A stretch of 64,000 bases of DNA from Haloarcula japonica DSM 6131 (GCF_000336635.1 NZ_AOLY01000007.1:59412-123411), one strand, 5' to 3'; shown: positions 9,765 through 18,079, counted from the stretch's first letter. Notes: generated by a model from the sequence alone, not told the origin. Numbers and translations: made by a program.

Positions 9765-10400
9765 ATGGTCGACTGGGATGTGTACCTCGTCACGCAGGCG
9801 TCACTCTCGGCGGGTCGGACAACCGACGAAATCGTCGCGGACGCGATCGACGGCGGTGTCGGTGTCGTCCAGCTCCGCGAGAAGGACCGGACCGCACGCG
9901 AACGCTACGAACTCGGTCTGGAACTTCGGGAACGGACCCGCGAGGCCGGCGTCACGTTCGTCGTTAACGACCGTATCGACCTCGCACAGGCCCTCGACGC
10001 CGACGGCGTCCACCTCGGCGACGACGACCTTCCCGTTCCCGTCGCGCGGGAGCTTCTGGGTGACGACGCGCTCATCGGGCGCTCGGTCTCGACTGTCGAA
10101 GACGCCCAGGAAGCGGCGTCGGCGGGTGCGGACTACCTCGGTGTCGGCGCGGTGTTTGCCACTGGTTCGAAAGACGATATCGACGACGAGGAGTACGCCA
10201 TCGGCACTGATCGCGTCGCTGCTATCGCCGAGGCAGTGGATGTCCCATTCGTCGGCATCGGCGGCATCACTGCCGAGAACGCTCCCGAGGTCGTCGACGC
10301 CGGGGCCGACGGTGTGGCTGTTATCACCGAGATTACGAGGGCTGATGACCCGGCAGCGGCGACGGAAGCGTTACACAGCGCTGTCGAGCAAGGGCGATAG
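9765..10400 (+). CDS. thiE: Thiamine-phosphate synthase ThiE
   Basis: 211 residues, a normal ThiE length. It joins hydroxymethylpyrimidine diphosphate and thiazole phosphate to give thiamine phosphate in the cytoplasm. The TIM-barrel motifs are clear: VVQLREKD (pyrophosphate contact), FVVNDRIDLA, DADGVHLGDDDLP, IGRSVST, GADYLGVGAVF and VGIGGIT followed by GVAVITEI. It lies 42 bases after the pst operon on the same strand, so read-through from there is possible, but the function is unrelated. Confidence 0.95.
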   Translation: MVDWDVYLVTQASLSAGRTTDEIVADAIDGGVGVVQLREKDRTARERYELGLELRERTREAGVTFVVNDRIDLAQALDADGVHLGDDDLPVPVARELLGDDALIGRSVSTVEDAQEAASAGADYLGVGAVFATGSKDDIDDEEYAIGTDRVAAIAEAVDVPFVGIGGITAENAPEVVDAGADGVAVITEITRADDPAAATEALHSAVEQGR

Positions 10401-10451
10401 CACCGGCTTCCAGTGGTAGCCGCCGAGACGGACCGGGTTCCACGGCCAGTC

Positions 10452-10751
10452 TCAGATACCGAGAAGGTCGGGCGCGACGAAGACTGCACCGACGAGGCAG
10501 AGAAACATGAGAATCGCGACCGAGCGCAAGACGCCGGCTATCTGCTGCCTGCGCTTTGGCAACGCCTCTGCAATGCCCGCTAATCCGGTTCCGACGATCA
10601 TCGCGAGTAACCAGTTGGCTGGGACAAGGCCGTCGGTAACCCAGGCGTACACGTAGAGCCCGGAGAAGACGAGCGACCCAGCGAAGTGGACGAGTGCAAC
10701 CCGGGGCCCGGACGGTTCGCTGAACACGGCGTCGCTGATACTGGAGGGCAT
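10452..10751 (-). CDS. Small membrane protein
   Basis: 99 residues from the ATG at 10751; the frame is open upstream but the composition there is not protein-like. Three hydrophobic segments are visible: ALVHFAGSLVFSGLYVYAWV, NWLLAMIVGTGLAGIAEAL and RSVAILMFLCLVGAVFVAPDLL, with a basic KRRQQ turn between the second and third. I do not recognise a named family. It converges on thiE and lies 76 bases downstream of the glutaredoxin-like gene on the same strand. Confidence 0.75.
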   Translation of the reverse strand: MPSSISDAVFSEPSGPRVALVHFAGSLVFSGLYVYAWVTDGLVPANWLLAMIVGTGLAGIAEALPKRRQQIAGVLRSVAILMFLCLVGAVFVAPDLLGI

Positions 10752-10827
10752 CGGCGGTACCGTGATTCCCAGAGGTGATAAGTTGTGGCGATAGGTCCGA
10801 AGGGGGCCTGTCGGAACCCCGAAGCCG

Positions 10828-11082
10828 CTACGCCGACTGCTGCAGTTTCTCGCGTAACTGTCGCTCGGTGACGTGGTACTTGAACGCCGGTGAGCCGTCG
10901 ACGAAGACGTAGGGCACGCGCTCGCCGTACTCCTCGCGGAGGTCGGGGTCTTCATCGACGTCGACGAGGTCCAGCGCGATGGCGACCCCCTCATCGTCGG
11001 CGACCCGCTCGATTGTCTCGATGGCCTCCTCACAGAGGTGGCAGTCCTCCCGCGTGTAGACGGTGACCGGTACGTCGCTCAT
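10828..11082 (-). CDS. Glutaredoxin-like (DUF836-type) redox protein
   Basis: 84 residues from ATG 11082. It has a thioredoxin fold with the CxxC-type site CHLC at residues 14-17 in TVYTREDCHLCEEAIETI, and the cis-proline segment RVPYVFVDG. Length and pattern fit the small glutaredoxin-like family often called DUF836. It probably carries out thiol-disulfide exchange in the cytoplasm; the partner cannot be told from context. It is transcribed away from the SDR gene across an 84-base region. Confidence 0.9.
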   Translation of the reverse strand: MSDVPVTVYTREDCHLCEEAIETIERVADDEGVAIALDLVDVDEDPDLREEYGERVPYVFVDGSPAFKYHVTERQLREKLQQSA

Positions 11083-11166
11083 CACTGGAACACGGGGGCG
11101 ACGGCATAAGACTCTCACTCTCTCGCCGTCGATGGGTTTCAGTGTCTTGCGCCCGTAATTGTGCCA

Positions 11167-12108
11167 ATGACAGGCTGGACTATCGAAGATATGCCCCCGC
11201 TGACGGACCGAACCGTGGTCGTGACTGGCGCGAACAGCGGGCTGGGACTCGAAGGGTCGAAGGCGTTCGCTCGCAGGAGTGCAACGGTGGTGATGGCCTG
11301 CCGGAGCGTCGAACGCGGTGAATCGGCCGCCGAAGAGATCCGCGAGGCCGTTCCGAACGCGACGCTCGATGTCCGGGAGTGTGACCTGGCCGACCTGTCG
11401 AACGTCGCGTCGTTCGCCGACGGCCTCCGGGACGACTACGACGCCGTCGACATTCTCTGTAACAATGCCGGCGTCATGGCGATTCCCCGGAGCGAGACGG
11501 CCGACGGTTTCGAGACGCAGTTCGGCGTCAACCATCTGGGCCATTTCGCCCTGACCGGGCATCTGCTGGACCTCCTTGGGGCCGCCGACGGCGAATCCCG
11601 AATCGTCACGCAGTCCAGCGGCGCGCACGAGATGGGCGAAATCGACTTTGATGACCTCCAGCGCGAGCGCTCCTACGGGAAGTGGTCGGCGTACGGCCAG
11701 AGCAAGCTCGCAAACCTCCTCTTTGCTTACGAACTCCAGCGTCGGCTGGGCAACCACGGCTGGGACAACGTGCTAAGCGTCGCCTGCCACCCCGGCTACG
11801 CCGACACCGATCTCCAGTTCCGCGGGCCGCGGGAGATGGGGTCGACGCTGCGGACCGCGGCCATGGGCATTGCCAACGCCGTGCTCGCCCAGTCCGCCGA
11901 ACAGGGCGCGCTGCCGATGCTGTACGCCGCGACCGCTTCGGACGTGATCGGCGGCGAATACGTCGGGCCCGGCGGCCTGTTCGACATGCGCGGCTCGCCC
12001 GAGTTCCAGCAGTCGAACGATGCGTCACGCGATGAGGAGACCGCCGAGCGGCTCTGGGCGGTCTCGACCGACCTCACTGGCGTCGAATACGACTTCGAAC
12101 GCATCTGA
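11167..12108 (+). CDS. Short-chain dehydrogenase/reductase (retinol-dehydrogenase-like)
   Basis: 313 residues from ATG 11167; GTG at 11161 would add two residues. The Rossmann motif is TGANSGLGLEGSKAF, the NNAGVMA strand is present, and the catalytic set is Ser in TQSSGAHEMG with Tyr and Lys in AYGQSKLANLLF. The pattern resembles the WW-oxidoreductase/retinol dehydrogenase branch of the SDR family, which use NADP(H). Substrate is unknown. It stands alone, divergent from the glutaredoxin-like gene. Confidence 0.92.
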   Translation: MTGWTIEDMPPLTDRTVVVTGANSGLGLEGSKAFARRSATVVMACRSVERGESAAEEIREAVPNATLDVRECDLADLSNVASFADGLRDDYDAVDILCNNAGVMAIPRSETADGFETQFGVNHLGHFALTGHLLDLLGAADGESRIVTQSSGAHEMGEIDFDDLQRERSYGKWSAYGQSKLANLLFAYELQRRLGNHGWDNVLSVACHPGYADTDLQFRGPREMGSTLRTAAMGIANAVLAQSAEQGALPMLYAATASDVIGGEYVGPGGLFDMRGSPEFQQSNDASRDEETAERLWAVSTDLTGVEYDFERI

Positions 12109-12191
12109 GAACGGCTGGCGGTGCTGCTGCGACGCGAGCGGAGCCTGTAATCCCCACTTTTTCACCGCCGGAACGTGAACCCCGCCGGCAC

Positions 12192-13268
12192 ATGCAACCA
12201 GTCGAGATCGCGGTCAGGCTGCTTGCAGGGGTCGCCCTGATCCTCGCCAACGGCTTCTTTGTCGCCATCGAGTTCGCGTTGACGAGAGCCAGACAGTACG
12301 CCGAGTCGGAGTTCGACGAACCCGGCCTCCGTCGCGCCTGGGAGATGACCGACGATCTGGAGATCTATCTCACCAGTTGTCAGGTCGGCATCACCGCCTC
12401 CAGCATCGCCGTCGGTATCATCGCCGAGCCGGCGCTCGCGGCCATCTTTGAGCCCTACTTCGAGTCGTCGGTCCTGGCCGGTGTCGGCCTCGGCGGCGCA
12501 ATCGCCTTCCTCCTCATCAACCTCGTCCATCTGACTCATGGCGAGCAGACGCCGACGTATCTCGGTGTCGAGCGCGCGAAGTTCGTCTGTCGGTACGGCG
12601 CGACGCCGCTGTACTACTTTGCCAAGCTCATCTCGCCGATTATCGCCGTCGGTGACGGGGTCGCAAAGTGGACGCTGGGGTTGTTCGGCGTCGAGATGTC
12701 CGGCGCGTGGCTCGAAGCTGAAGTCGATAGCATCGAGTCACGGGGCGAGCTGCGAAACGAACTCGGCTCCGTTCTGGACCGCGGCGACGTATCCGACGAG
12801 CGCCGCGAAGAGGTCCTCTCCGCGTTCCGTGTCGGCGACCGCGAAGTCGGCGAAGTGATGATTCCCCGGGAAGACATCGTCGCGCTATCACCCACCGACG
12901 ACGACGCGACCAACGCCGAGCGGATCGCCGAGACGCCTCACACCCGCTATCCGCTCGTCGGCGAGACGCTCGAAGATTTCCTCGGCATCGTCTACATCCC
13001 CGCGCTCGTCGACGAGCGTGAGGAGCAGGCCGGTGACGGTGGTCTGCTTGACCGCATCGACCTCGAAGCCGTCGCCTCGCCCCCAATGACGATGTCGCCG
13101 GACACGACCGTCAGCGACGCCATCGACCAGTTCCAGGCCGAGCGCCAGGAACTCGCGTTCGTCCTCGAAGACGGCGCGGTTGTCGGGCTGGTGACGGTCA
13201 CAGACTTGCTCGAAGAAGTCGTCGGCGACATCCAGGACCCGATGGACGCCGAAGCCGGCGTCGCTTGA
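12192..13268 (+). CDS. CNNM/DUF21 membrane protein with CBS pair
   Basis: 358 residues. The first 150 or so form a DUF21 (CNNM) membrane domain with about three to four spans and the motif LTSCQVGITASSIAVGIIAEPAL. Two CBS domains follow, beginning around MIPREDIVAL and ASPPMTMSPDTTVSDAIDQF. The C-terminal CorC/HlyC domain of many relatives is absent, and the protein ends soon after the second CBS. Family members handle divalent cations such as magnesium, often gated by nucleotides at the CBS pair. The HGEQTPTYLGVERA segment replaces the more common GE(l/i)xPK motif. A TATA-like CTTTTTC lies about 30 bases upstream. Confidence 0.9.
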   Translation: MQPVEIAVRLLAGVALILANGFFVAIEFALTRARQYAESEFDEPGLRRAWEMTDDLEIYLTSCQVGITASSIAVGIIAEPALAAIFEPYFESSVLAGVGLGGAIAFLLINLVHLTHGEQTPTYLGVERAKFVCRYGATPLYYFAKLISPIIAVGDGVAKWTLGLFGVEMSGAWLEAEVDSIESRGELRNELGSVLDRGDVSDERREEVLSAFRVGDREVGEVMIPREDIVALSPTDDDATNAERIAETPHTRYPLVGETLEDFLGIVYIPALVDEREEQAGDGGLLDRIDLEAVASPPMTMSPDTTVSDAIDQFQAERQELAFVLEDGAVVGLVTVTDLLEEVVGDIQDPMDAEAGVA

Positions 13269-13307
13269 CGCTGAAAGCATATACCGGTTGGCCGGCAACC
13301 GACGACT

Positions 13308-14084
13308 ATGCCCTCCCGCCGGACCGTCCTCGGGACCGTCGCCTGTACGCTCGTTCCCGGCTGTTCCCGATTCGGTACCCCGTCCACACAGGAAGCGACA
13401 CCGACCCCAGCCCCAGTAGCACTGTCACCGGTCGACGCCGCGGCAGTACCCCACACAGCGACCGTCGGCATCTTTTCCGAGACGACTACAGAACTCGACG
13501 CTGCTACCCGCAATGTCCCGGCAGACGTAACAGACCACGAGTGGGCGCGCGTGCTTCACGAGTTCGACTGCGTCGCGTTCGACGGGTCGACGTACGCAGT
13601 CGTCGAGCGGACCAGCGGGTCCGGCGGGTACGTCAAAGAGTACAGTGTGAGCGAAGTCGACGACCCCGGAAACGAGTCGACAGTTCGCGTGGCAGACCTC
13701 CCGGACAGCCACCGCCGCGCCGCTCTCGACGCGATTGCAGCGGGAGAACACCACTACGACTCCGACGTGGGTGGCTTTGAGCCAACCAGTTCGGTGTACG
13801 CCTACAACGGATCGCACTACGTGTTCTCGCTTGAGATCACCGGCGACAAGCCGGTCGTAGTCACGTATTCGGTCGAACAGGCGGACGGCGACCGGTGTGT
13901 AACGCTCGAACCGCTATCTATCACCGCTGCCGACGCAGGATTCGATACCCCTCGCCAGCCGGAGGCGGCGTCTACCGTCACTGGCGATGCTGCCCACACG
14001 CTCGCTGCCGCGGACGTGACGTTCGTGGTTTGGGGCAGCACTTGCTACGAACTGTCCATCCCCGCCGACGGCACCGAGTCCTGA
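13308..14084 (+). CDS. Tat-exported lipoprotein of unknown function
   Basis: 258 residues. The N-terminus has twin arginines (SRRT at 3-6), a hydrophobic stretch and a likely lipobox Cys at residue 19 (VPGCS), followed by a Thr/Pro-rich linker. The body is acidic with beta-rich blocks such as FDGSTYAVVERTSGSG and SVYAYNGSHYVFSLEITGD. No enzymatic motif is visible. It is probably anchored on the outside of the cell membrane. It lies 39 bases after the CNNM gene, and the two may share a transcript. Converges on the cupin gene. Confidence 0.82.
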   Translation: MPSRRTVLGTVACTLVPGCSRFGTPSTQEATPTPAPVALSPVDAAAVPHTATVGIFSETTTELDAATRNVPADVTDHEWARVLHEFDCVAFDGSTYAVVERTSGSGGYVKEYSVSEVDDPGNESTVRVADLPDSHRRAALDAIAAGEHHYDSDVGGFEPTSSVYAYNGSHYVFSLEITGDKPVVVTYSVEQADGDRCVTLEPLSITAADAGFDTPRQPEAASTVTGDAAHTLAAADVTFVVWGSTCYELSIPADGTES

Positions 14085-14089
14085 GACCG

Positions 14090-14392
14090 CTATCGCGGCG
14101 GCGTGTAGAAGTTGACCGTCTCCAGCGGCTCGGCCCCGTCGTTTTCGATGCCGTGGCGCTCGCCGGCCTCGATGCGGACGAGGTCACCGGCTTCCACCCG
14201 GTGGGTCTCACCGTCGACAGTGACGACGCCGGTACCGCTGACCACGAACAGCCACTGGTCGCTGGCAGCGTGATCGTTCTCAGGGCCGCCGACGCTCCGG
14301 CCGGGCTCGACAGTCATCTCTGCGGCCTGTGCCTCCGAAGTCTCCATGACGACCTCGAAGTAGCGGTCGAAACCGAGATGCGCCTGCTCCAT
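14090..14392 (-). CDS. Cupin-domain protein
   Basis: 100 residues from ATG 14392; an upstream in-frame extension to 14527 has unlikely composition. A single cupin barrel is present: the first motif is around GRSVGGPENDHAASDQWLFVVSGTG, the second around GDLVRIEAGERHGIEND. Two histidines, one Glu and one further His could bind a metal. A GAAAACGATT element (minus strand, near 14419) sits about 27 bases upstream as TATA box. Small solitary cupins can be enzymes or ligand sensors; the substrate is unknown. Confidence 0.88.
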   Translation of the reverse strand: MEQAHLGFDRYFEVVMETSEAQAAEMTVEPGRSVGGPENDHAASDQWLFVVSGTGVVTVDGETHRVEAGDLVRIEAGERHGIENDGAEPLETVNFYTPPR

Positions 14393-14590
14393 ACGTGTGT
14401 CTCCGGTTGCGTCATGGAATCGTTTTCGGGGGTGTGGCCGTGTAGCGACCCGCTCACGAACTGCGAATACGGCAGGCCTCGGAACCGGACCAAGGTCCAG
14501 ACCCATTCTCCTGATAGCCTCTGTCACGCGACTGACCGACGGCTGTCTGACGAGGATATATTTCTCTGGCCGTCCAACTCCCCGTAATCA

Positions 14591-14770
14591 ATGGACGAAG
14601 CGTTTCTGGACCTCGAATCTATTGAGGTCGAACTGGACGAGGAGTTGCTTGATGCGATTGACGACAAGGCGTTCGCCGACCACCGCGACAACCGGGACGC
14701 CGCAATCCGCGACCTGCTCGACGAGTGGCTGAAACAGCGTGCCACCGAAGGCGCGGACGAGCGTGACTGA
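14591..14770 (+). CDS. Small ribbon-helix-helix-like protein (59 residues)
   Basis: A short frame of 59 residues with a good start, third-position GC typical of the genome, and a TATA-like GGATATATTTC (14554-14564) about 27-37 bases upstream. The sequence IEVELDEELLDAIDDKAF followed by RDAAIRDLLDEWLKQR fits one beta strand and two helices, the ribbon-helix-helix fold used by small DNA-binding regulators and antitoxins. No toxin gene is adjacent; the next gene is a nuclease on the other strand, ending 28 bases away. Whether it pairs with a partner is unknown. Confidence 0.8.
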   Translation: MDEAFLDLESIEVELDEELLDAIDDKAFADHRDNRDAAIRDLLDEWLKQRATEGADERD

Positions 14771-14798
14771 GCGGGACCGAGATCACCTGTATGACTGG

Positions 14799-16034
14799 CT
14801 ACCGGAGGGCCACGGTTGCGCCTAACTCAGGCGCTGTCGCGTCGTAGCCGTCCTCGCGGAGCGTGGCTGCAAACGCCTCGCAGCGGTCGCCGTGATTCAC
14901 GAGTACCGGCGTGTCACGGTAGCTATCGAGGTATGCCAACAGCCCATCCCGGTCAGCGTGTGCGGAAAAGTCGTACTGCTCGACGCGTGCGCTGACCGGC
15001 ATAATCCGGCCGTCTATCTCGGCGCTGCCCGTCTCCAGCAGGTCCCGGCCCGGCGTCCCCTCGACCTGATACCCGGTCATCGTGATCTTGTTCATCGGAT
15101 TGCCGCGGATTTCGGGGATATACGTCATCGCCGGGCCGCCCGAGAGCATCCCGCTGGTGGTGACGATTGCCGCCTTTTGGTCGGTGATGCGCTTGCGCTG
15201 GCCGTCCTTGCCCGTGACGAACCGTGCGTGGGACTTCGCCCGCTGGAGCGCATCCGCGTCTCGAACGAACTCGGGGTACTGCCCGAGCATCTCGGTCACC
15301 TGTTTCCCCATCCCGTCGACGTAACACGGGATGTCGTGTGCTTCACAGACGAGCAGCATCTCCTGCGTTCGGCCGATGGCGAAGGCGGGCACGACGACGG
15401 TGCCGCCCTCCCAGAGCGTCGTCTCAACGCTCTCGACGAACCGCTCCTCGACCGTGTCTCGGGGTTCGTGGTCAACATCGGAATAAGTGCTCTCACAGAT
15501 AATCGCATCCGCGTCCGGACGGGCCGTCGTCCCAGAGACGAGACGCTGGTCGTCGGTGTGGAAATCGCCCGTGTACAGCAGTCGGGTGTCGCCGTCGTCG
15601 ACGAGGACGTGCGCGCTCCCCGGGATGTGGCCGGCGTTGTAAAATGTGACCTCATAGCCGGCGGCCTCGAACGAGTCGCGGTAGCCGTGGGTCTCTGACA
15701 CCTGCGTGACTCGCTTGACGTTCGTCTCGGTAAAGGGACAGTTGACAGTGCCCCCGTGGAGCTTGAGTGTGTCCCGCGCGAGCGTCATCGCCAGTTCGTA
15801 CGTCGGCGGCGTCCAGTGAATCGGGGGCCGTGCGTCGCCCGACACCAGCGCCGGGATGGTTCCGACGTGGTCGAGGTGGCCGTGTGAGACGACGACGGCG
15901 TCTGGCGACGGCGTCCGCACCGGGAACTGTGGCGGCGAGTCGGTCAACATTCCGAAATCCAGCAGCAACGACTCGTCGATGAGAACGGCGCTCCGGCCAA
16001 TCTCACCCGCCCCGCCGAGAAACTGCACATCCAT
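14799..16034 (-). CDS. Beta-CASP metallo-beta-lactamase RNA nuclease
   Basis: 411 residues from ATG 16034; further upstream codons are open but low in quality. Metal-binding motifs are clear: HGHLDHVG, GHIPGSAH, YTGDFHTDD, then beta-CASP features CESTYSD, VVVPAFAIGRTQEMLL, SGMLSGGPAM and the C-terminal FSAHADRDGLL and NHGD. Proteins of this build in archaea (aCPSF2/aRNase J relatives) process or degrade RNA. No KH domains are present, so it is not the long aCPSF1. It probably acts in cytoplasmic RNA maturation or decay; endo- against exonuclease activity cannot be decided. Confidence 0.92.
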   Translation of the reverse strand: MDVQFLGGAGEIGRSAVLIDESLLLDFGMLTDSPPQFPVRTPSPDAVVVSHGHLDHVGTIPALVSGDARPPIHWTPPTYELAMTLARDTLKLHGGTVNCPFTETNVKRVTQVSETHGYRDSFEAAGYEVTFYNAGHIPGSAHVLVDDGDTRLLYTGDFHTDDQRLVSGTTARPDADAIICESTYSDVDHEPRDTVEERFVESVETTLWEGGTVVVPAFAIGRTQEMLLVCEAHDIPCYVDGMGKQVTEMLGQYPEFVRDADALQRAKSHARFVTGKDGQRKRITDQKAAIVTTSGMLSGGPAMTYIPEIRGNPMNKITMTGYQVEGTPGRDLLETGSAEIDGRIMPVSARVEQYDFSAHADRDGLLAYLDSYRDTPVLVNHGDRCEAFAATLREDGYDATAPELGATVALR

Positions 16035-16200
16035 TATCGGGACGGACGCATCGCGCCCGTTTCCGTTCGTCGGTTCTGACTGACTCGTGCCGGTAGCCGC
16101 CGGGACGGCGTCATATCTATGAACCAGAACACGACGATATCTGGACGTTCCATGGCTATGAGTCGTCAGAAAGCTGCTTTCGGATCTGGTATTGTGTGAA

Positions 16201-16228
16201 GATAACACATCGACTGGGCAGTGTTATC
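16201..16228. promoter_or_regulatory. Perfect 8-bp inverted repeat upstream of zinc-finger gene
   Basis: GATAACAC at 16201-16208 is repeated as GTGTTATC at 16221-16228, with 12 bases between. The centres of the half-sites are 20 bases (about two helix turns) apart, as expected for a dimeric DNA-binding protein. It ends 48 bases before the ATG at 16277 and lies upstream of the TATA box. It could be an operator or activator site; it could also form a stem in RNA, but it precedes the expected transcript start. Confidence 0.6.
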
Positions 16229-16237
16229 ACGCTAGCA

Positions 16238-16270
16238 TAAACAATTATTATACTCGGGGCTCATTGTTTA
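16238..16270. promoter_or_regulatory. Inverted repeat framing the TATA box of the zinc-finger gene
   Basis: TAAACAAT at 16238-16245 pairs with ATTGTTTA at 16263-16270. The AT-rich core ATTATTATAC at 16244-16253 lies between the arms, centred about 28 bases before the ATG at 16277, the place for a TATA box of a leaderless message. A protein bound to both arms would cover the promoter, so repression is the simplest reading. Confidence 0.6.
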
Positions 16271-16276
16271 CTTGTC

Positions 16277-16396
16277 ATGGCGACACGCCAGCAACCCCCG
16301 ACGACGTACCACACGTGCAGTTGCGGTGAGGAGTTCGACACGACGGAGGAACTCCTCGAACACGCACGAGAGGCACACGGGCTTAGCGTACACTGA
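16277..16396 (+). CDS. 39-residue zinc-finger microprotein
   Basis: A 39-residue frame. CSCGEEFDTTEELLEHAREAH at residues 14-34 is a compact CxC...H(4)H zinc finger of the C2H2 type: Cys14, Cys16, His29 and His34. Such single-finger small proteins are common in haloarchaea and several are involved in regulation, but this one cannot be named. The start is supported by the TATA element and two inverted repeats described above, which give it the most elaborate promoter of any small gene here. Confidence 0.8.
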   Translation: MATRQQPPTTYHTCSCGEEFDTTEELLEHAREAHGLSVH

Positions 16397-16443
16397 CTGG
16401 CGTCGCGCCGTTTTTCGAACGCAGAAATTCCGACAGCGACAGG

Positions 16444-16749
16444 TCAGGATGTCTTGTCGATGTCCTGTCGCACGCTGAACCGCGCGTAGCCGCCGTGTGA
16501 GAGGTCAAGTGCACCCAGCCACCAGTTCCATCGCTCGGCGAGTTGATAGTCCTCGGGCGCGTCCGCGAGGTTGTCGATCACATCTTCAACGGTCAGCTCC
16601 GCCCCGAAGTCGGTCACGAACTGGTCCGACTCCGAGAGGTCCCGCGCCTGTCTGGCGACGACCGTAACGATATCCGGGTCGGCGTCGAAGGCGTCGCGGA
16701 GTTCCCGTTCGAGTTCCGTTCGGTCCACACCCGGGTGTAGGACGTGCAT
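16444..16749 (-). CDS. Hypothetical protein, 101 residues
   Basis: Acidic protein starting MHVLHPGVDRTELEREL, with a predicted alpha/beta make-up and a Trp-rich centre (ERWNWWLGALDLSHGG) ending in FSVRQDIDKTS. No motif that I can tie to a family. The start is an ATG preceded by a GC-poor stretch with TTTGAGAAACA on the coding strand as a possible TATA region. It converges on the zinc-finger gene. Coding is supported by codon use and length. Confidence 0.7.
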   Translation of the reverse strand: MHVLHPGVDRTELERELRDAFDADPDIVTVVARQARDLSESDQFVTDFGAELTVEDVIDNLADAPEDYQLAERWNWWLGALDLSHGGYARFSVRQDIDKTS

Positions 16750-16876
16750 CTGACTTGAATGTACGGTTGGGCGGCAAACGTGTTTCTCAAAGCTAGCTGT
16801 TCGGACGGTCCCCTCCTTCGAATGCAGTTGCTATAGCCCACCGAAGCGCGCCACAAAAATTCGAGAGTATGTCTAC

Positions 16877-16965
16877 TGCGCTCTCGCTTAGTCGTCCGCT
16901 TCGCCCTTCTCCGCGGCTCCCGCGTGGTCGCCGCTTCGATTCGAAGCTTCGTGCGCTCTCGCTTA
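16877..16965. repeat. Duplicated rhodanese 3' end, in frame after the stop
   Basis: TGCGCTCTCGCTTA occurs at 16877-16890 and again at 16952-16965, exactly 75 bases (25 codons) apart. On the coding (minus) strand each copy is a TAA stop followed by GCGAGAGCGCA. The residues before each stop also agree: EKGEAE before the real stop and EKGEADD before the second. The 24 codons between stay open and in frame. This looks like a tandem duplication of the gene's end, or the scar of recombination between alleles with different ends. Confidence 0.75.
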
Positions 16966-17823
16966 CTCAGCTTCGCCTTTTTCGATAGGCGCACCAACCA
17001 GATTGCCCCATTCGGTCCAGGAGCCATCGTAGTTGATGGTGTCGTCGTAGCCCAGCAGTTCGTGCAGGGCGAACCAGGCGACAGAGGAGCGCTCACCGAT
17101 GCGGCAGTAGGCGACCGTCGTGGAGTCGCCGTCGATGCCGTACTCGGCGTAGAGCTCTTCGAGTTCGTCGTAGTCCTTGAACGTCCCGTCGTCGTTGGTG
17201 ACGGCCGCCCAGGAGATGTTCTGTGCGCCGGGCACGTGGCCGCCGCGCTGAGCGGTCTCTTGGAGTCCAGGGGGTGCGAGGATCTCGCCGGAGAACTCCT
17301 CAGGCGAGCGAACGTCGACGAGCGGCAGTTCGCGCTCGATGGCGTTCTCGACGTCCTCTCGGTAGGCGCGGATGGACTCGCGCGGGCCGGAGGCTTCGTA
17401 TTCGACCGCGGAGAACTCGGGCACTTCGTCGGTGAGTTCGTAGTCGTTCTCGACCCAGTACTCGCGGCCGCCGTCGAGCAGCTTCACGTCGTCGTGACCG
17501 TAGTACTTGAACTGCCAATATGTGTAGGCAGCGAACCAGTTGGAGTTGTCACCGTAGAGAACGACTGTCGAGTCCTCGCTGATGCCGTGGGCACCGAGCA
17601 GGTCCTCGAAGTCGTCCTTGTCGAGGATGTCTCGCGTGGTCTGGTCCTGGAGGTCCGTCTCCCAGTTGAAGCCGATCGCGCCGGGCACGTGACTCTCGTC
17701 GTACAGTTCCGTGTCGACGTCCACCTCTACCAGTCGGTGGGCGGGGTCGTCGCTCTGGAACTCGTCCAGATGCTCGCTGACCCAGTCGGCCGAGACGAGC
17801 ACGTCGTTAGCGTATTCAGTCAT
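16963..17823 (-). CDS. tssA: Thiosulfate sulfurtransferase (two-domain rhodanese)
   Basis: 286 residues from ATG 17823; ten upstream codons are open but outside the normal length. Two rhodanese domains are visible. The N-terminal one is inactive, with GDNSN in place of the catalytic loop. The C-terminal one has the active Cys240 in AYCRIGERSS, the CRxGxR loop that favours thiosulfate. It moves sulfane sulfur from thiosulfate to cyanide or a thiol acceptor. A TATA box (TAATATATG on the minus strand, 17851-17859) lies 28 bases upstream. The gene is divergent from another rhodanese, and its 3' end is duplicated downstream. Confidence 0.92.
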   Translation of the reverse strand: MTEYANDVLVSADWVSEHLDEFQSDDPAHRLVEVDVDTELYDESHVPGAIGFNWETDLQDQTTRDILDKDDFEDLLGAHGISEDSTVVLYGDNSNWFAAYTYWQFKYYGHDDVKLLDGGREYWVENDYELTDEVPEFSAVEYEASGPRESIRAYREDVENAIERELPLVDVRSPEEFSGEILAPPGLQETAQRGGHVPGAQNISWAAVTNDDGTFKDYDELEELYAEYGIDGDSTTVAYCRIGERSSVAWFALHELLGYDDTINYDGSWTEWGNLVGAPIEKGEAE

Positions 17824-17850
17824 AGTGCATCGAAGCGTAAGTCTACCAGA

Positions 17851-17911
17851 CATATATTACCACGACTTTCGGCATGTTCGGCCACTCATCCACCCTGGCG
17901 GCATATATTAC
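17851..17911. promoter_or_regulatory. Direct repeat CATATATTAC in the inter-rhodanese region
   Basis: CATATATTAC occurs at 17851-17860 and at 17902-17911. The first copy is the TATA box of the minus-strand sulfurtransferase, 28 bases before its ATG. The second copy has the same orientation 51 bases further out, so it may be a second promoter or a regulator site. The rest of 17824-18046 shows no gene. A separate AATATTT near 18017-18023 is placed as TATA for a plus-strand start at 18047. Confidence 0.55.
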
Positions 17912-18079
17912 CCCTATTTGGCGGGGGCGAAAGACGTCGTTCCAGCGGTGGACGGAATACGCGCCATGGAGTACCATGTCCGAACCGGCTCGGCCTGTTC
18001 TCCCGTAAGAACGAGCAATATTTGCAACCACCTTCGACCGGAGGCGATGAGAGCGTTCAAGCGGCCGGAGCGGCAACCC

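Noticed and set aside
17711..18046. Long N-terminal extension of the second rhodanese
   Set aside because: It would overlap the start of the divergent rhodanese and its promoter. The family starts near TDFVSAEW.
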